This document shows, one piece after another, positions 44,169 to 53,302 of a stretch of DNA of 64,000 bases. Within the stretch, counting starts at the first letter, position 1. Each line of letters begins with the position of its first letter. The position numbers and the translations under genes are program-made. Origin of the DNA: Aquincola sp. Lineage in GTDB: Bacteria > Pseudomonadota > Gammaproteobacteria > Burkholderiales > Burkholderiaceae_C. The DNA lies in assembly GCA_022841885.1 (NCBI GenBank), contig JALHQP010000004.1, positions 50,119 through 114,118 on the forward strand. Direction: 5' to 3'. The notes under the pieces are model-generated. The model was not told the origin of the DNA. It saw nothing but the letters and a program-made list of their open reading frames with translations, and ran no database searches.

Positions 44169-44837
44169 TCAGCGTCGTTGCTTCAGGTAGAACGCGAGGA
44201 TCGAGCCGGCGGCCATGTGCATGTCCTCGATCACGCCGTACTGGTCGCTGTCGATGTGCAGGCACACGTCGGCCATCTTGCGCAGCTTGCCGCCGGCGAA
44301 GCCGGTCATCGCCACCGTGACGGCCTTCTTCTTCTTGGCGAACTCGGCGGCCTTGAGGACGTTTGGCGAGTTGCCAGACCCGGAGATCATCACGACCACG
44401 TCGCCAGGGTTCAGCAGATTCTCGAGTTGGCGCACGAAGAGATCCTCGTAGCCGAGATCGTTTCCGATGGCGGTCATGAACGCCACGTTGTCGTTGAGGG
44501 ACATGCAGCGGATCAGTCGCTTGCCCTTGCGCTCGGCGGTCTTCGACCAGTCGGTCGCGAGATGGGATGCGGTGGCCGCCGAGCCTCCGTTGCCCATTAC
44601 GAAGACCTGTTTGCCCTTCTTCTCCGCGCTTTCGATGACCTTGGCAATCTTCTCGATCGCGGCCAGGTCCAGCGCGGCCCACTGCTCCAGTTCGCGGTCG
44701 CGGTACCACTTCGCGAACTCGCGCACGCTCAGACCACCCGGGCCCGTGCCCGTCATGTTCGAGGCCGCCAGGCCAGGGGCCTTCTTGTCCTGAATCGAGG
44801 ACTTCTTGCTGGATGTGCGCATGACTGCCTTTGCCAT
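44169..44837 (-). CDS. gmhA: D-sedoheptulose-7-phosphate isomerase (GmhA-like SIS protein)
   Basis: 222 aa from the ATG at 44837; another in-frame ATG lies at 44822. The SIS domain has 'VFVMGNGGSAATASHLATD', 'CMSLNDNVAFMTAIGNDLGYE', 'VVMISGSGNSPNVLKAAEFA' and the C-terminal 'VIEDMHMAAGSILAFYL' with the conserved His of GmhA. It converts sedoheptulose 7-phosphate to heptose 7-phosphate, the first step of the GDP-heptose route. The 30-residue basic, Ser/Lys-rich N-terminal tail is longer than usual. It lies between the GT4 and ugd genes. Confidence 0.88.
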   Translation of the reverse strand: MAKAVMRTSSKKSSIQDKKAPGLAASNMTGTGPGGLSVREFAKWYRDRELEQWAALDLAAIEKIAKVIESAEKKGKQVFVMGNGGSAATASHLATDWSKTAERKGKRLIRCMSLNDNVAFMTAIGNDLGYEDLFVRQLENLLNPGDVVVMISGSGNSPNVLKAAEFAKKKKAVTVAMTGFAGGKLRKMADVCLHIDSDQYGVIEDMHMAAGSILAFYLKQRR

Positions 44838-44859
44838 GTTGGTGATGAAGTCCAACGTC

Positions 44860-46194
44860 TCAGGCGCGCCGCGTGACGCGCCCGATACCGCTGTATTCGA
44901 TGCCCATGGATTGCATGAGCGTCGGGTCGTAGAGGTTGCGGCCGTCGAACACCACGGGCTGCTTGAGCTGTTCGCGGATCGCATCGAAATCGGGGCTCTT
45001 GAACTCCTTCCATTCGGTCGCGATCAGCAGGGCGTCAGCACCGGGCAGCACCTGCGGGGCCGCGTCATGAATGCTCAGACCGTGAAGATCCCCGAAGACG
45101 CGGCGGGCCTCGGCACCCGCCACCGGATCGTAGGCCCGCACGGAGGCGCCGCGCCGAAGCAAATCGTGCACGATCACGCGGCTCGGCGCTTCTCGCATGT
45201 CATCGGTGTTGGGCTTGAACGCCAGGCCCCACAGCGCAAAGCTGCGGCCTCGCAGATCCTCGCCGAAGCGCGCTACCACCTTGTCGACCAGGACGGACTT
45301 CTGCCGTTCGTTGACGGCCTCCACCGCCTGGAGCAGCTTCAACTCCACGCCTTGATCCATCGCGCTGCGCACCATGGCCTTGACGTCCTTGGGGAAGCAG
45401 GAGCCTCCGTAGCCCGTGCCGGCGTACAGGAAGTGGTAGCCGATGCGCGGATCGCTGCCGATGCCCTTGCGCACCTGCTCGATGTCGGCGCCCACGCGTT
45501 CGGCCAGGCGCGACAACTCGTTCATGAAACTGATGCGTGTGGCCAGCATGCAGTTTGCGGCGTACTTGGTGAACTCGGCGCTCGGGATGTCCATCACCAG
45601 CAGGCGGTCATGATTTCGGATGAAGGGGGCGTAGAGCGCACGCATCAGGAGCGTGGCGCGCTCGTCGTCGGCGCCGATGACGATGCGGTCGGGTCGCATG
45701 AAGTCCTCGACGGCCGCACCCTCTTTGAGGAACTCCGGGTTGGAGACCACCGCGAAGTTGATATCCATCGCGCGCGCCTTCAACTCGGCTTCGATCGTGG
45801 CCCGGACCTTGGCCGCCGTGCCGACCGGCACCGTGCTCTTGTCGATGACGACCTTGTAGTCGGTCATGTGGCGGCCGATGGCTCGTGCCGCCGCCAGCAC
45901 GTACTGCAGATCCGCCGAGCCGTCCTCGTCGGGTGGGGTACCGACACCAATGAACTGGAGCGTGCCGTGGGCCGTCGCCGCGGCGACGTCTGTCGTGAAC
46001 TGGAGTCTGCCCGCGGCTGCGTTGCGGGCCACAACCTCGGACAGGCCCGGCTCATGAATCGGGATCTCGCCGCGGCTCAGCATGTCGACTTTGCGTTGAT
46101 CAACGTCCAGGCACACGACGTGGTTGCCCATCTCGGCCAGACAAGCCCCGGTGACAAGGCCCACGTAGCCGCTGCCGATGACGGTGACTTTCAT
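44860..46194 (-). CDS. ugd: UDP-glucose 6-dehydrogenase
   Basis: 444 aa from the ATG at 46194; upstream in-frame sequence is not family-like. Motifs: NAD-binding '[19 protein letters not shown]', '[14 protein letters not shown]', 'KSTVPVGTA', '[15 protein letters not shown]', catalytic Cys266 in '[10 protein letters not shown]', and '[15 protein letters not shown]'. It oxidises UDP-Glc to UDP-GlcA with two NAD+. It is the first gene of the minus-strand sugar operon and provides an acidic sugar donor, consistent with an anionic exopolysaccharide. Confidence 0.95.
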   Translation of the reverse strand: MKVTVIGSGYVGLVTGACLAEMGNHVVCLDVDQRKVDMLSRGEIPIHEPGLSEVVARNAAAGRLQFTTDVAAATAHGTLQFIGVGTPPDEDGSADLQYVLAAARAIGRHMTDYKVVIDKSTVPVGTAAKVRATIEAELKARAMDINFAVVSNPEFLKEGAAVEDFMRPDRIVIGADDERATLLMRALYAPFIRNHDRLLVMDIPSAEFTKYAANCMLATRISFMNELSRLAERVGADIEQVRKGIGSDPRIGYHFLYAGTGYGGSCFPKDVKAMVRSAMDQGVELKLLQAVEAVNERQKSVLVDKVVARFGEDLRGRSFALWGLAFKPNTDDMREAPSRVIVHDLLRRGASVRAYDPVAGAEARRVFGDLHGLSIHDAAPQVLPGADALLIATEWKEFKSPDFDAIREQLKQPVVFDGRNLYDPTLMQSMGIEYSGIGRVTRRA

Positions 46195-46365
46195 GCCCAG
46201 GTGCCTGATCTTCGTGCTGCGGGGCAGCAATTCTGTCCGATCAGGCCCTCGCCCCGGGTCCCGCGAGGGAGGGGGGTACAAAGTTCACGAAACATGTTCG
46301 AGAATTCCTGCCCAGGCGACGCCGTGTGGGGCCATGCGGCGTCGAGTCAAACCCAGCGTCCTTGC
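46195..46365. promoter_or_regulatory. 171-bp divergent intergenic region upstream of ugd
   Basis: This must hold the leftward promoter of the seven-gene sugar operon. A G-rich tract (GGGAGGGGGGT, 46267-46277) is followed by TACAAAGTTCACGAAAC. No convincing -35/-10 pair was found in either direction. An in-frame ATG at 46294 could extend the plus-strand small gene by 24 codons. Confidence 0.3.
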
Positions 46366-46785
46366 ATGCCCACGCCGCCCAAGCCGCCGTCAGGGTCGAT
46401 CGATTTCGAGATCACCGACTTCGACGATGCTCGCCGCGCGCTCGACGAGTTGCCGTCGGGCCTGGCTGAGATGAATCGGTTGATGCATGGCGACGAGTGG
46501 GCGTCGCGCCGGCGCAGGCCCTTGCCGACGGACAGGGCGCTTACCGGCGAGGCCATGGACTGGGTGATCGGCTTGCCGCCCGCCACGCGGCCACATGCCG
46601 CCTGTGAGCAGTTCCCTCGCGTTGTCAACGCCATTGCCGCATCCTGGTCCGACATTCACTACAGCCTTCAGGTCATCGACCACATGATCAGGGACTACCG
46701 GGGTGGCCGCCGAGGATTTCCGGCGGGAGTGAGGATCGAGTTGCAGGCGCTCCACGACTACCAGCGTCGCCGCGCTGCTGCGTGA
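46366..46785 (+). CDS. Hypothetical 139-aa protein, copy 1 of a paralog pair
   Basis: 139 aa from the ATG at 46366; an ATG at 46294 would add 24 residues. I do not recognise the family. It is soluble and rich in Arg, with blocks 'DDARRALDELPSGLAEM', 'LPTDRALTGEAMDWVIGLP', 'FPRVVNAIAASWSD' and 'IRDYRGGRRGFPAGV'. The same blocks occur in the same order in the 139-aa product at 59666-60085, so the two are clear paralogs. It stands alone between the sugar operon and the convergent EpsL-like gene. No function can be assigned. Confidence 0.82.
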   Translation: MPTPPKPPSGSIDFEITDFDDARRALDELPSGLAEMNRLMHGDEWASRRRRPLPTDRALTGEAMDWVIGLPPATRPHAACEQFPRVVNAIAASWSDIHYSLQVIDHMIRDYRGGRRGFPAGVRIELQALHDYQRRRAAA

Positions 46786-46814
46786 ACGGCCCGGAGCCCG
46801 GCCTCACCCGTGAC

Positions 46815-48026
46815 TCAGTCGAAGGTGGCCGAGCCAAAGCAGCCGAAGCGGTCGTTGTCCAGGTCGGACGACCCGACGCCCGAAGCCGAGCGAGACTCTC
46901 GGCTCAGGTTGCAGCCCAGGGCGATGGTGCGTGTCACCGCCCAACGTGCCCCCAGTACCGCCATCGAGGTGTTGTCGCGACCGGCCTCGCCCGTCACGCG
47001 ATCGACAAGGCCCCGTCGGGAGTACGACAACTCCGCCAGCAGATCGACCTTGCCGGTCAGTTGGTAGGCGGCAGAGATTCCCACGCGATTGGTCACGCGG
47101 GAGAAGTCGGTCGCGGAGGTCGCGCCGTCAGCGGTCGCCGTCCGGATGTAGCCCGCCTCCTGACCACTGTCGCGCGACAGCGAGGTTGTCATCGTCAACC
47201 GACCCGACGGGCGCCACGCCCAGCTCAGGGCGCCGGTCAGCCCTTCGAAGTCCGAGGACGTTCCAAGTTCGTACTCCGACCTGCCGTAGGCGAGCCGGGC
47301 ATCGACCGTGCTGGCACCGGTGGGCACCCAGTTGGCGGAGAGGTAGACGTCGCGCCGCTTGTTTCGATCGGACTCGGTCTGTCCCGTCTCGGGCGCGAGG
47401 TAGCGTGTGTCGGCGCCACTGACGCCGGTGGACAAGGCGAGGAGTCCGCTGGGCCGATAGACGATGCCGACATGACCGCTGTCCTGCCGATACTCGCGTG
47501 CGGCGTACTCGGGTGCCGAGAACGCGACCCTGCGGTGTCCGACGCCGGCTTCGAATGCCAGCGCTGTGACCACGCCCAGACGAATGCGGAATCCCAGGTC
47601 GTCGCTGCGTTCGATGTTGGAGATCGATGGAGCAACGCCGCCCACGTTGACGTCGGCCTGCCTGCGCTGACTGGCCAGGGACAAGTTGCCCGACAGGCGT
47701 TCAATCGTGGACCAGTCCAGCAGCAGGCCGACCGTGTAGCCGCTGTTGTCTCGCTCCGAGAGGTCCTTGTAGCGCTGGTGGCTGAGCGTGGCATCGGCAC
47801 GCAGGCGCTGCCGTCCGAAGGGTTGGTTCAGGCCGGCGCGCAGCGTGGTCGTAGAGATCGTGTCACTGATCTCGCCGGAGGAGGTGCCGAGGACATTCGA
47901 CTCGTGGGTGAAATCCTGGGTGCCGCCCACGTACCAGGGGCGATCGGCCGGGGCGGCCTGGCCGCAGGCGGCCCCGTGCATCAGCAGACCGACGGTCGCG
48001 GCGAGGGTGGTGTAGCGAGCGTTCAT
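46815..48026 (-). CDS. Outer-membrane beta-barrel protein, EpsL-like
   Basis: 403 aa with a signal peptide (cleavage expected after 'AACGQA' near residue 24). The mature part is a series of alternating polar/hydrophobic strands typical of a large barrel, e.g. 'TVGLLLDWSTIERLSGNLSLASQRR', 'VDARLAYGRSEYEL', and ends in 'FGCFGSATFD' with a near-terminal Phe. The N-terminal 'YVGGTQDFTHESNVLG' resembles EpsL-type proteins of betaproteobacterial methanolan-like operons. A polysaccharide exit or surface-binding role is inferred. It lies 30 bp downstream of the phosphoglycosyl transferase in the same operon. Confidence 0.82.
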   Translation of the reverse strand: MNARYTTLAATVGLLMHGAACGQAAPADRPWYVGGTQDFTHESNVLGTSSGEISDTISTTTLRAGLNQPFGRQRLRADATLSHQRYKDLSERDNSGYTVGLLLDWSTIERLSGNLSLASQRRQADVNVGGVAPSISNIERSDDLGFRIRLGVVTALAFEAGVGHRRVAFSAPEYAAREYRQDSGHVGIVYRPSGLLALSTGVSGADTRYLAPETGQTESDRNKRRDVYLSANWVPTGASTVDARLAYGRSEYELGTSSDFEGLTGALSWAWRPSGRLTMTTSLSRDSGQEAGYIRTATADGATSATDFSRVTNRVGISAAYQLTGKVDLLAELSYSRRGLVDRVTGEAGRDNTSMAVLGARWAVTRTIALGCNLSRESRSASGVGSSDLDNDRFGCFGSATFD

Positions 48027-48056
48027 GGTTCTTGCCTCCGTCTCGTGGTTTGGCTG

Positions 48057-49451
48057 TCAGTACGCGTTGCGGTCGAAGAAGATCACGCGGATGGTCCGCA
48101 CCATGATCTGCAGGTCCAGCACCAGCGACCAGTTGCGCAGGTACTCCAGATCGTATTCCACACGCGCCTTCATCTTCTCGACCGTGTCGGTTTCGCCACG
48201 CAGCCCGTTGACCTGGGCCCAGCCGGTGATGCCGGGCTTGACCTTGTGGCGCACCATGTAAGCCTTGATCATCTCCCGGTACATCTCGTTGTGCGCCACC
48301 GCGTGCGGGCGCGGGCCGACGATGCTCATGCGGCCCTGCAGCACGTTGATGAACTGCGGCAGCTCGTCCAGCGAGGTGCGGCGCAGGAAGGCGCCGAAAG
48401 GGGTGATGCGCGGGTCCTCCTTCGTCGCCTGGGCGATCACCGGGCCGTTGTCCATCGTGCGCATCGAGCGGAACTTGTAGACCGTGATCTCGCCGCCGTC
48501 CAGGCCGTTGCGTTTCTGCCGGAAGATGGCCGGGCCGGGCGAACTGAGCTTGACACCGATCGCAATGGCCAGCAACAGCGGCGAGATCAGCACCAGGATG
48601 ATCGAGGCCAGCATGATGTCCGAGATTCGCTTGACCAACTCGTTGGTGCCGGTGAAGGGGGTTTCCAGGATCCCCACGACGGGCACGCCGTTCATGTCCT
48701 GCAGCCGACCCTGGACGATGCTGATGCCGAACACGTCGGGCACGAAGTACAGCGATGCCGTCGTGCCCTGGATGCTCTCCAGCAGCTCCAGGATGCGCGG
48801 CTGCGAGCCCAGCGGCAGCGTGATGAAGACATCGGCCACGCCGTGCGTGCGCACATAGGGCGCCACGTCCTTGAGCCCGCCGAGCATGCGCCCGGTCGTT
48901 TCGCCGGCGACACGCTCGTCGGCCCGGTCGTCGAACCAGCCGAGGAAGTCGCGCCCTTCCTCCTTGTCGCCCTCCAGCGCTGCCGCCACTTTCACTCCCA
49001 GGGGGCTGGCGCCGACAATGATCGCGGACTTGCGCAGGTGCGGCTGCAGCGCGCGCCGGCGCAGGATCGTGCGGCCGATCCAGACTGCGACCCACTGCAC
49101 CCAGGGCGTCACCAGCGCCCAGCTCAGCAGTACGTCGTTCTCGAAGTAGTGCAGGCTGCGGGTGGCGTAGCCGCACAGGTACAGGATCGCCAGCAGCGGC
49201 ACCCAAGAACTGACGATGTCGGTGGCCGCGTTGAGCAGCTTGTCCTTGAAGCGGTTGCGTCCCGGGAAGGTCAGCGCGAAGACCAGCAGGCACAGGGTCA
49301 GGGCCGCGCGCGACACGGGCTCGTCGTGGGCCACGGTCGCGGCCAGGAACACCGCGACGATGATCGCCGGCTCGAGCAGCGCCGCAACCAGCGAGGTCAC
49401 CGACTGCGGTGCGCTATAGAAGGTTCGCTTGTAGTTGCGTTCTTCGAACAT
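48057..49451 (-). CDS. Undecaprenyl-phosphate sugar phosphotransferase (WcaJ/EpsB type)
   Basis: 464 aa from the ATG at 49451. The N-terminus has four to five membrane helices, then a Rossmann-like CoA-binding-type domain ('SAIIVGASPLGVKVAAALEG'), one membrane segment ('MLASIILVLISPLLLAIAI') and the catalytic bacterial sugar transferase domain: 'RQKRNGLDGGEITVYKFRSM', 'RRTSLDELPQFINVL' (Asp-Glu), 'SIVGPRPHAVAHN' and 'KPGITGWAQVNG'. It transfers a hexose-1-phosphate, usually glucose, from UDP-sugar to undecaprenyl phosphate. This is the initiating step of exopolysaccharide repeat-unit assembly, so the window encodes the start of the pathway. Confidence 0.95.
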   Translation of the reverse strand: MFEERNYKRTFYSAPQSVTSLVAALLEPAIIVAVFLAATVAHDEPVSRAALTLCLLVFALTFPGRNRFKDKLLNAATDIVSSWVPLLAILYLCGYATRSLHYFENDVLLSWALVTPWVQWVAVWIGRTILRRRALQPHLRKSAIIVGASPLGVKVAAALEGDKEEGRDFLGWFDDRADERVAGETTGRMLGGLKDVAPYVRTHGVADVFITLPLGSQPRILELLESIQGTTASLYFVPDVFGISIVQGRLQDMNGVPVVGILETPFTGTNELVKRISDIMLASIILVLISPLLLAIAIGVKLSSPGPAIFRQKRNGLDGGEITVYKFRSMRTMDNGPVIAQATKEDPRITPFGAFLRRTSLDELPQFINVLQGRMSIVGPRPHAVAHNEMYREMIKAYMVRHKVKPGITGWAQVNGLRGETDTVEKMKARVEYDLEYLRNWSLVLDLQIMVRTIRVIFFDRNAY

Positions 49452-49611
49452 CGATGGCTGGTGACCCGCCACGGGCGCACGCCGCCGCGGCGCGCGCCGG
49501 TCCCGGTCCGTCGCGGGACTGTGAAGGCGGACCGATTCTGACCCAACGGGGCAACCCGGCCTCCCCCGGAGCCGAGGGTCGCGCCGGGCCCTCTCCCTAC
49601 AATGCGTGCAA
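49452..49611 (+). promoter_or_regulatory. Divergent gap with a -10 element just before ubiJ
   Basis: A 160-bp region between the exopolysaccharide and ubiquinone genes. TACAAT at 49598-49603 is a good -10 hexamer, only 8 bases before the ubiJ ATG at 49612. Transcription would then start at about 49610, giving a leaderless or nearly leaderless message. No -35 match is seen and no ribosome binding site precedes the ATG, which fits that idea. Confidence 0.4.
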
Positions 49612-50127
49612 ATGTTGCGCTCCGTCCCCGCGCTGGTGCTGCCCGCGCTGCAAGCCCGGCTGGTACTGCTCGTCAACCACGTGCTGTCGCGCGAGCCGGC
49701 GGCGATGCAGCGGCTCAAGCCCCATGCCGGGCGGCGCGTGCGCGTCGAGGCCCAGGGCGCACCGCCGTGGTTGCCGGCTTTGCCGGCGGCGCTGGTTCTC
49801 GTCACGCCGGCCGGCCTGTTCGAGCTCGACGACGCAGGTGCGCCGGTGCCGGATCTGCAGCTGTGCCTGGCGCTGCCCGACGCCGGGCAGGCACTGGCGG
49901 CCTTGGCCGGCGACCTCGCGCCGCGGGTCCGGATCGAGGGGGACGCGGTGCTGGCCGCCGACATCCACTGGCTGGTCGACAACCTGCGCTGGGACCTCGA
50001 GGCCGATCTGGCCGAGGCAGTCGGCCCTGTGGTCGCCTACCAGGTGGTGCGGGCCGGCCGAGCGCTGGCCGCGGCGTTGCGCTCACTGGTGCCCGGGGCT
50101 CCCGGTTCGGGGGCCGACCGACGATGA
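49612..50127 (+). CDS. ubiJ: Ubiquinone biosynthesis accessory factor UbiJ (SCP2 domain)
   Basis: 171 aa from the ATG at 49612; a GTG two codons earlier is possible. The N-terminus '[34 protein letters not shown]' and the SCP2-like lipid-binding fold, with the C-terminal '[18 protein letters not shown]' block, identify UbiJ/YigP. It binds ubiquinone intermediates in the soluble Ubi complex with UbiK. It overlaps ubiB by 4 bp. The usual upstream ubiE is not next to it; exopolysaccharide genes occupy that side. Confidence 0.88.
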   Translation: MLRSVPALVLPALQARLVLLVNHVLSREPAAMQRLKPHAGRRVRVEAQGAPPWLPALPAALVLVTPAGLFELDDAGAPVPDLQLCLALPDAGQALAALAGDLAPRVRIEGDAVLAADIHWLVDNLRWDLEADLAEAVGPVVAYQVVRAGRALAAALRSLVPGAPGSGADRR

Positions 50128-51677
50128 GGCAGCTCGCGCGCGCGCTCTACATCGCCTTCACTCTGCTGCGCTTTGGCATCGACGATATCGCACTGTCGGG
50201 CCTGCGTCAGCGCTGGCTGCGTGCATTGGCGCGCCTGGCCATGCTGGGGCGCCGCTTCGACGAGCCACGCGGTGTGCGCCTGCGCCGTGCGCTCGAGCGG
50301 CTGGGGCCGATCTTCGTCAAGTTCGGGCAAGTGCTGTCGACCCGGCGCGACCTGCTGCCGCCCGACATTGCCGACGAGTTGGCCAGGCTGCAGGACCGCG
50401 TGCCGCCGTTTCCCGGCGCCCGTTCGATCGAGATCGTCGAGCGGGCCTTCGGCCGGCCGCTGGCCGAAGTGTTTGCCGACTTCGACCCCGAGCCGGTGGC
50501 CAGCGCCTCGATCGCCCAGGTGCATTTCGCCACGCTGAAGGATGGCCGGCCCGTGGCCGTCAAGGTGCTGCGCCCCGGCATGCTGCGGGCCATCGACGAC
50601 GACCTGGCCCTGCTGCACCGCCTGGCCGGCTGGGTCGAACGGATCAGCGTCGACGGCAAGCGCCTGAAGCCGCGCGAGGTGGTGGCCGAGTTCGACGTCT
50701 ATCTGCACGACGAACTCGACCTGGTGCGCGAGGCGGCCAACGCCGCGCAGCTGCGCCGCAACATGGCCGGGCTGGCGTTGGTCGAGATTCCCGAGATGCA
50801 TTGGGACTGGTGCACCTCGGACGTCATGGTGATGCAGCGCATGACCGGCATCCCGATCAGCCAGACCGAGCGCCTGCTGGCCGCCGGCGTGGACCTGAAG
50901 CGCCTGTCGCGTGACGGCGTCACGATCTTCTTCACCCAGGTGTTCCGCGACGGCTTCTTCCATGCCGACATGCACCCGGGGAACATCCAGGTCAGCGTCG
51001 ATCCGGCCACCTTCGGGCGCTACATCGCGCTGGACTTCGGCATCGTCGGCACCCTGACCGACAACGACCGCGACTACCTGGCGCAGAACTTCCTTGCCTT
51101 CTTCCGGCGCGACTACAAGCGGGTGGCCCAGCTGCACCTGGAGAGCGGCTGGGTACCGCCGGCCACCCGCATCGACGCGCTCGAGTCGGCCATCCGCACC
51201 GTCTGCGAGCCGCTGTTCGACCGCCCCTTGAAGGACATCTCGCTCGGCCAGGTGCTGTTGCGCCTGTTCCAGACCTCGCGCCGCTTCAACGTCGAAATCC
51301 AGCCTCAGCTCGTGCTGCTGCAGAAGACCCTGCTCAACGTCGAAGGCCTGGGGCGCCAGCTCGACCCCGAGCTCGACTTGTGGAGCACGGCCAAACCCTT
51401 CCTCGAGCGCTGGATGAACGAGCAGATCGGCTGGGCCGGCCTGGCCGAGCGCCTGAAGGACGAGGCGCCGCGCTACGCCAAGCTGCTGCCTGAGTTGCCG
51501 CGCCTGCTGCATGCCACGCTGCAGCCGCGCGACGACCCCGCCCTGCTGCACACCTTGCTGGCCGAACAGCGCCGCACCAACCGCCTGCTGCGGGCGGTGA
51601 TCTGGATCGGCGTGGGCTTCGTCGGCGGGCTGGTGCTGGCCCAGATCCTGCTGCGCCTGGGATCGCCGTTGCGGTGA
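50124..51677 (+). CDS. ubiB: Ubiquinone biosynthesis protein kinase-like UbiB
   Basis: 517 aa, ATG overlapping the ubiJ stop. It has the ADCK/UbiB-family atypical kinase core: the KxGQ motif '[16 protein letters not shown]' (Lys66-Gln69), 'ASIAQVHFA' (A-rich loop), 'VAVKVLRPG' Lys, '[11 protein letters not shown]' (catalytic Asp) and 'LDFGIVG' (DFG-like). The C-terminus has membrane helices ending '[20 protein letters not shown]'. It supports ubiquinone synthesis, probably by mobilising lipid intermediates with its ATPase activity. Confidence 0.97.
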   Translation: MRQLARALYIAFTLLRFGIDDIALSGLRQRWLRALARLAMLGRRFDEPRGVRLRRALERLGPIFVKFGQVLSTRRDLLPPDIADELARLQDRVPPFPGARSIEIVERAFGRPLAEVFADFDPEPVASASIAQVHFATLKDGRPVAVKVLRPGMLRAIDDDLALLHRLAGWVERISVDGKRLKPREVVAEFDVYLHDELDLVREAANAAQLRRNMAGLALVEIPEMHWDWCTSDVMVMQRMTGIPISQTERLLAAGVDLKRLSRDGVTIFFTQVFRDGFFHADMHPGNIQVSVDPATFGRYIALDFGIVGTLTDNDRDYLAQNFLAFFRRDYKRVAQLHLESGWVPPATRIDALESAIRTVCEPLFDRPLKDISLGQVLLRLFQTSRRFNVEIQPQLVLLQKTLLNVEGLGRQLDPELDLWSTAKPFLERWMNEQIGWAGLAERLKDEAPRYAKLLPELPRLLHATLQPRDDPALLHTLLAEQRRTNRLLRAVIWIGVGFVGGLVLAQILLRLGSPLR

Positions 51678-51681
51678 TCCC
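51659..51681 (+). terminator. Hairpin across the ubiB stop codon
   Basis: GGGATCGCCG (51659-51668) pairs with CGGTGATCCC (51672-51681) through ten pairs, one of them G-T, around a TTG loop. The stop TGA lies inside the right arm. A second perfect stem, AGGGCCG/CGGCCCT (51688-51694 with 51702-51708), follows 6 bases later. No T-run is present, so termination would be Rho-assisted or the hairpins protect the 3' end. Confidence 0.35.
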
Positions 51682-51708
51682 CAAGCGAGGGCCGCCGCAA
51701 TCGGCCCT

Positions 51709-51755
51709 AAACTCGCGCCCGCTCGAAATCACAGCCTCGTTGGGGAGGGACTGCC
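51709..51755 (+). promoter_or_regulatory. Leader of the symporter gene
   Basis: TAAACT beginning at 51708 is a weak -10 candidate (4 of 6) just after the second hairpin. The ribosome binding site GGGGAGGG (51742-51749) precedes the GTG start at 51756 by six bases and decides that start. No operator is evident. Confidence 0.3.
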
Positions 51756-53240
51756 GTGTTGATCACCTTCGTCGTCGCCTACCTGCTGGTCACCATCGCG
51801 ATCGGCCTGCTCGCCGCGCGCCGGGTGCACGGCGCCAAGGACTTCCTGGTCGCCGGCCGCTCGCTGCCGCTGTACATGAACGTGGCCACGGTGTTCGCCA
51901 CCTGGTTCGGTGCCGAGACCGTGCTGTCGGTGTCGGCCACCTTCGCGAAGGACGGCCTGAACGGCATCCCGGGCGACCCGTTCGGCGCCTCGGTGTGCCT
52001 GGTGATCGCCGCGCTGATGTTCGCGCGTCTGTTCTACCGCATGAACCTGCTGACGATCGGCGACTTCTACAAGCAGCGCTACGGCAAGGGCGTCGAGGTG
52101 CTGACCAGCGTGGCCATCGTGCTGTCCTACCTGGGCTGGACCTCGGCGCAAATGACGGCGCTGGGTCTGGTGATCGCCACCTTGTCGGGCGGGGCGCTGG
52201 ACCTGAACGCCGCGATCATGATCGGCGCGGCGGTGGTGCTGATCTACACCATCTTCGGCGGCATGTGGTCGGTGGCCTTCACCGACCTGTTCCAGACGGT
52301 CGTGATCCTGGTCGGCCTGACCCTGGTGGCCCTCCTCGTCGGCGACCTGGCCGGCGGTGCCGGCAAGGTCGTGGCGCAGGCCGCCGCTGACGGCAAGCTG
52401 ATCATGTTCCCGGCCGACATGGACGCCGCCGCTTGGTGGGCGATGGCCGGCGCCTTCTTCGCCTTCGCCTTCGGCTCGGTGCCGCAGCAGGACGTGTTCC
52501 AGCGCATGACCAGCGCCAAGGACGAGAAGACCGCGGTGCGCGGCACCGTCATCGGCGCGCTGATCTACTTCTGCTTCGCTTTCGTGCCAATCTTCATCGC
52601 CTACGCCGCCATCGTCGGCGACCCGGCGCTCAAGGAGCTGTTCAACGCCGAGGATGCACGCGACATCCAGCGCATCCTGCCCGACCTGGTGCTCGGCAAG
52701 ATGCCGTTGTGGGCGCAGATCATGTTCTTCGGCGCGCTGCTGTCGGCCATCCTGTCGACCGCCAGCGGGGCGCTACTGGCGCCTTCGGCGCTGTTCTCGG
52801 AGAATGTGCTCAAGCCCTTCGTGCCGCACATGGGCGACAAGCAACTGCTGCTGACCACGCGCATCATCCTGGTCACCTTCACCGCCGGCGCGCTGCTGTT
52901 TGCCTTGAACAGCAAGAGCACGATGTACGAGATGGTGCAGAACGCCTACAACGTGACGCTGGCCGGTGCGTTCATCCCCCTGGTCGCCGGGGCTTACTGG
53001 AAGAAGGCGACGACCCAGGGGGCCTTGTTCTCGATCATCCTGGGCATCGGCACCTGGCTGGCGGCCAATACGGTGGCGCCCGAGGCGATGGTGCCGCCGA
53101 ACTTGGTGGGCTTCTTCGCTTCGATCATCGGCATGTTGCTGGGCTCGCTGGCGCCGCAGCTTGTCGGCCACAAGGGCCACTCGATCGAGGCTGCGCTGCA
53201 CCACGCCGCACAGGCGCACGGCGGCAAGGCGCACCATTAG
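51756..53240 (+). CDS. Sodium:solute symporter (SSS family)
   Basis: 494 aa from the GTG at 51756. About 13 membrane helices begin with 'LITFVVAYLLVTIAIGLLAARR'. The family signature region 'ATVFATWFGAETVLSVSATFAKDG', 'FYKQRYGKGVEVLTS' and 'SVPQQDVFQRMTSAKDEKTA' resembles the SSS signature of proline, pantothenate and monocarboxylate carriers. It imports a small solute with Na+; the solute cannot be told. It sits between ubiB and the fmdB-aspS operon, with its own leader and a downstream hairpin. Confidence 0.92.
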   Translation: MLITFVVAYLLVTIAIGLLAARRVHGAKDFLVAGRSLPLYMNVATVFATWFGAETVLSVSATFAKDGLNGIPGDPFGASVCLVIAALMFARLFYRMNLLTIGDFYKQRYGKGVEVLTSVAIVLSYLGWTSAQMTALGLVIATLSGGALDLNAAIMIGAAVVLIYTIFGGMWSVAFTDLFQTVVILVGLTLVALLVGDLAGGAGKVVAQAAADGKLIMFPADMDAAAWWAMAGAFFAFAFGSVPQQDVFQRMTSAKDEKTAVRGTVIGALIYFCFAFVPIFIAYAAIVGDPALKELFNAEDARDIQRILPDLVLGKMPLWAQIMFFGALLSAILSTASGALLAPSALFSENVLKPFVPHMGDKQLLLTTRIILVTFTAGALLFALNSKSTMYEMVQNAYNVTLAGAFIPLVAGAYWKKATTQGALFSIILGIGTWLAANTVAPEAMVPPNLVGFFASIIGMLLGSLAPQLVGHKGHSIEAALHHAAQAHGGKAHH

Positions 53241-53248
53241 GCGAGGCG

Positions 53249-53266
53249 GGCCGCCGCAGGGCGGCC
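53249..53266 (+). terminator. GGCCGCC-GCAG-GGCGGCC hairpin
   Basis: A perfect 7-bp stem with a four-base loop lies 9 bases after the symporter stop and 3 bases before the -10 element of the next operon. No T-run follows. It probably marks the transcript end of the symporter. Confidence 0.4.
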
Positions 53267-53269
53267 TCC

Positions 53270-53275
53270 TATAAT
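53270..53275 (+). promoter_or_regulatory. TATAAT -10 element of the fmdB-DUF502-aspS operon
   Basis: A perfect TATAAT lies 27 bases before the fmdB ATG (53303). The -35 position would fall inside the GC hairpin at 53249-53266 and has no TTGACA match, so the promoter may depend on the -10 box. GAGGGTTG (53292-53299) serves as the ribosome binding site. Confidence 0.5.
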
Positions 53276-53302
53276 CTGCGGTTCTGCCTCGAGGGTTGAA
53301 CC

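Noticed and set aside
46782..49541. A 919-codon plus-strand open frame opposite the EpsL-like and phosphoglycosyl transferase genes
   Set aside because: Same shadow effect. The product is a low-complexity Arg/Gln/Asp/Val-rich sequence, and the minus strand carries clear signal peptide, membrane and catalytic motifs.
53249..53266. The GC hairpin considered as a -35 region or riboswitch for fmdB
   Set aside because: It has no TTGACA-like hexamer and is far too short for a riboswitch; a transcript-end hairpin of the symporter gene is simpler.
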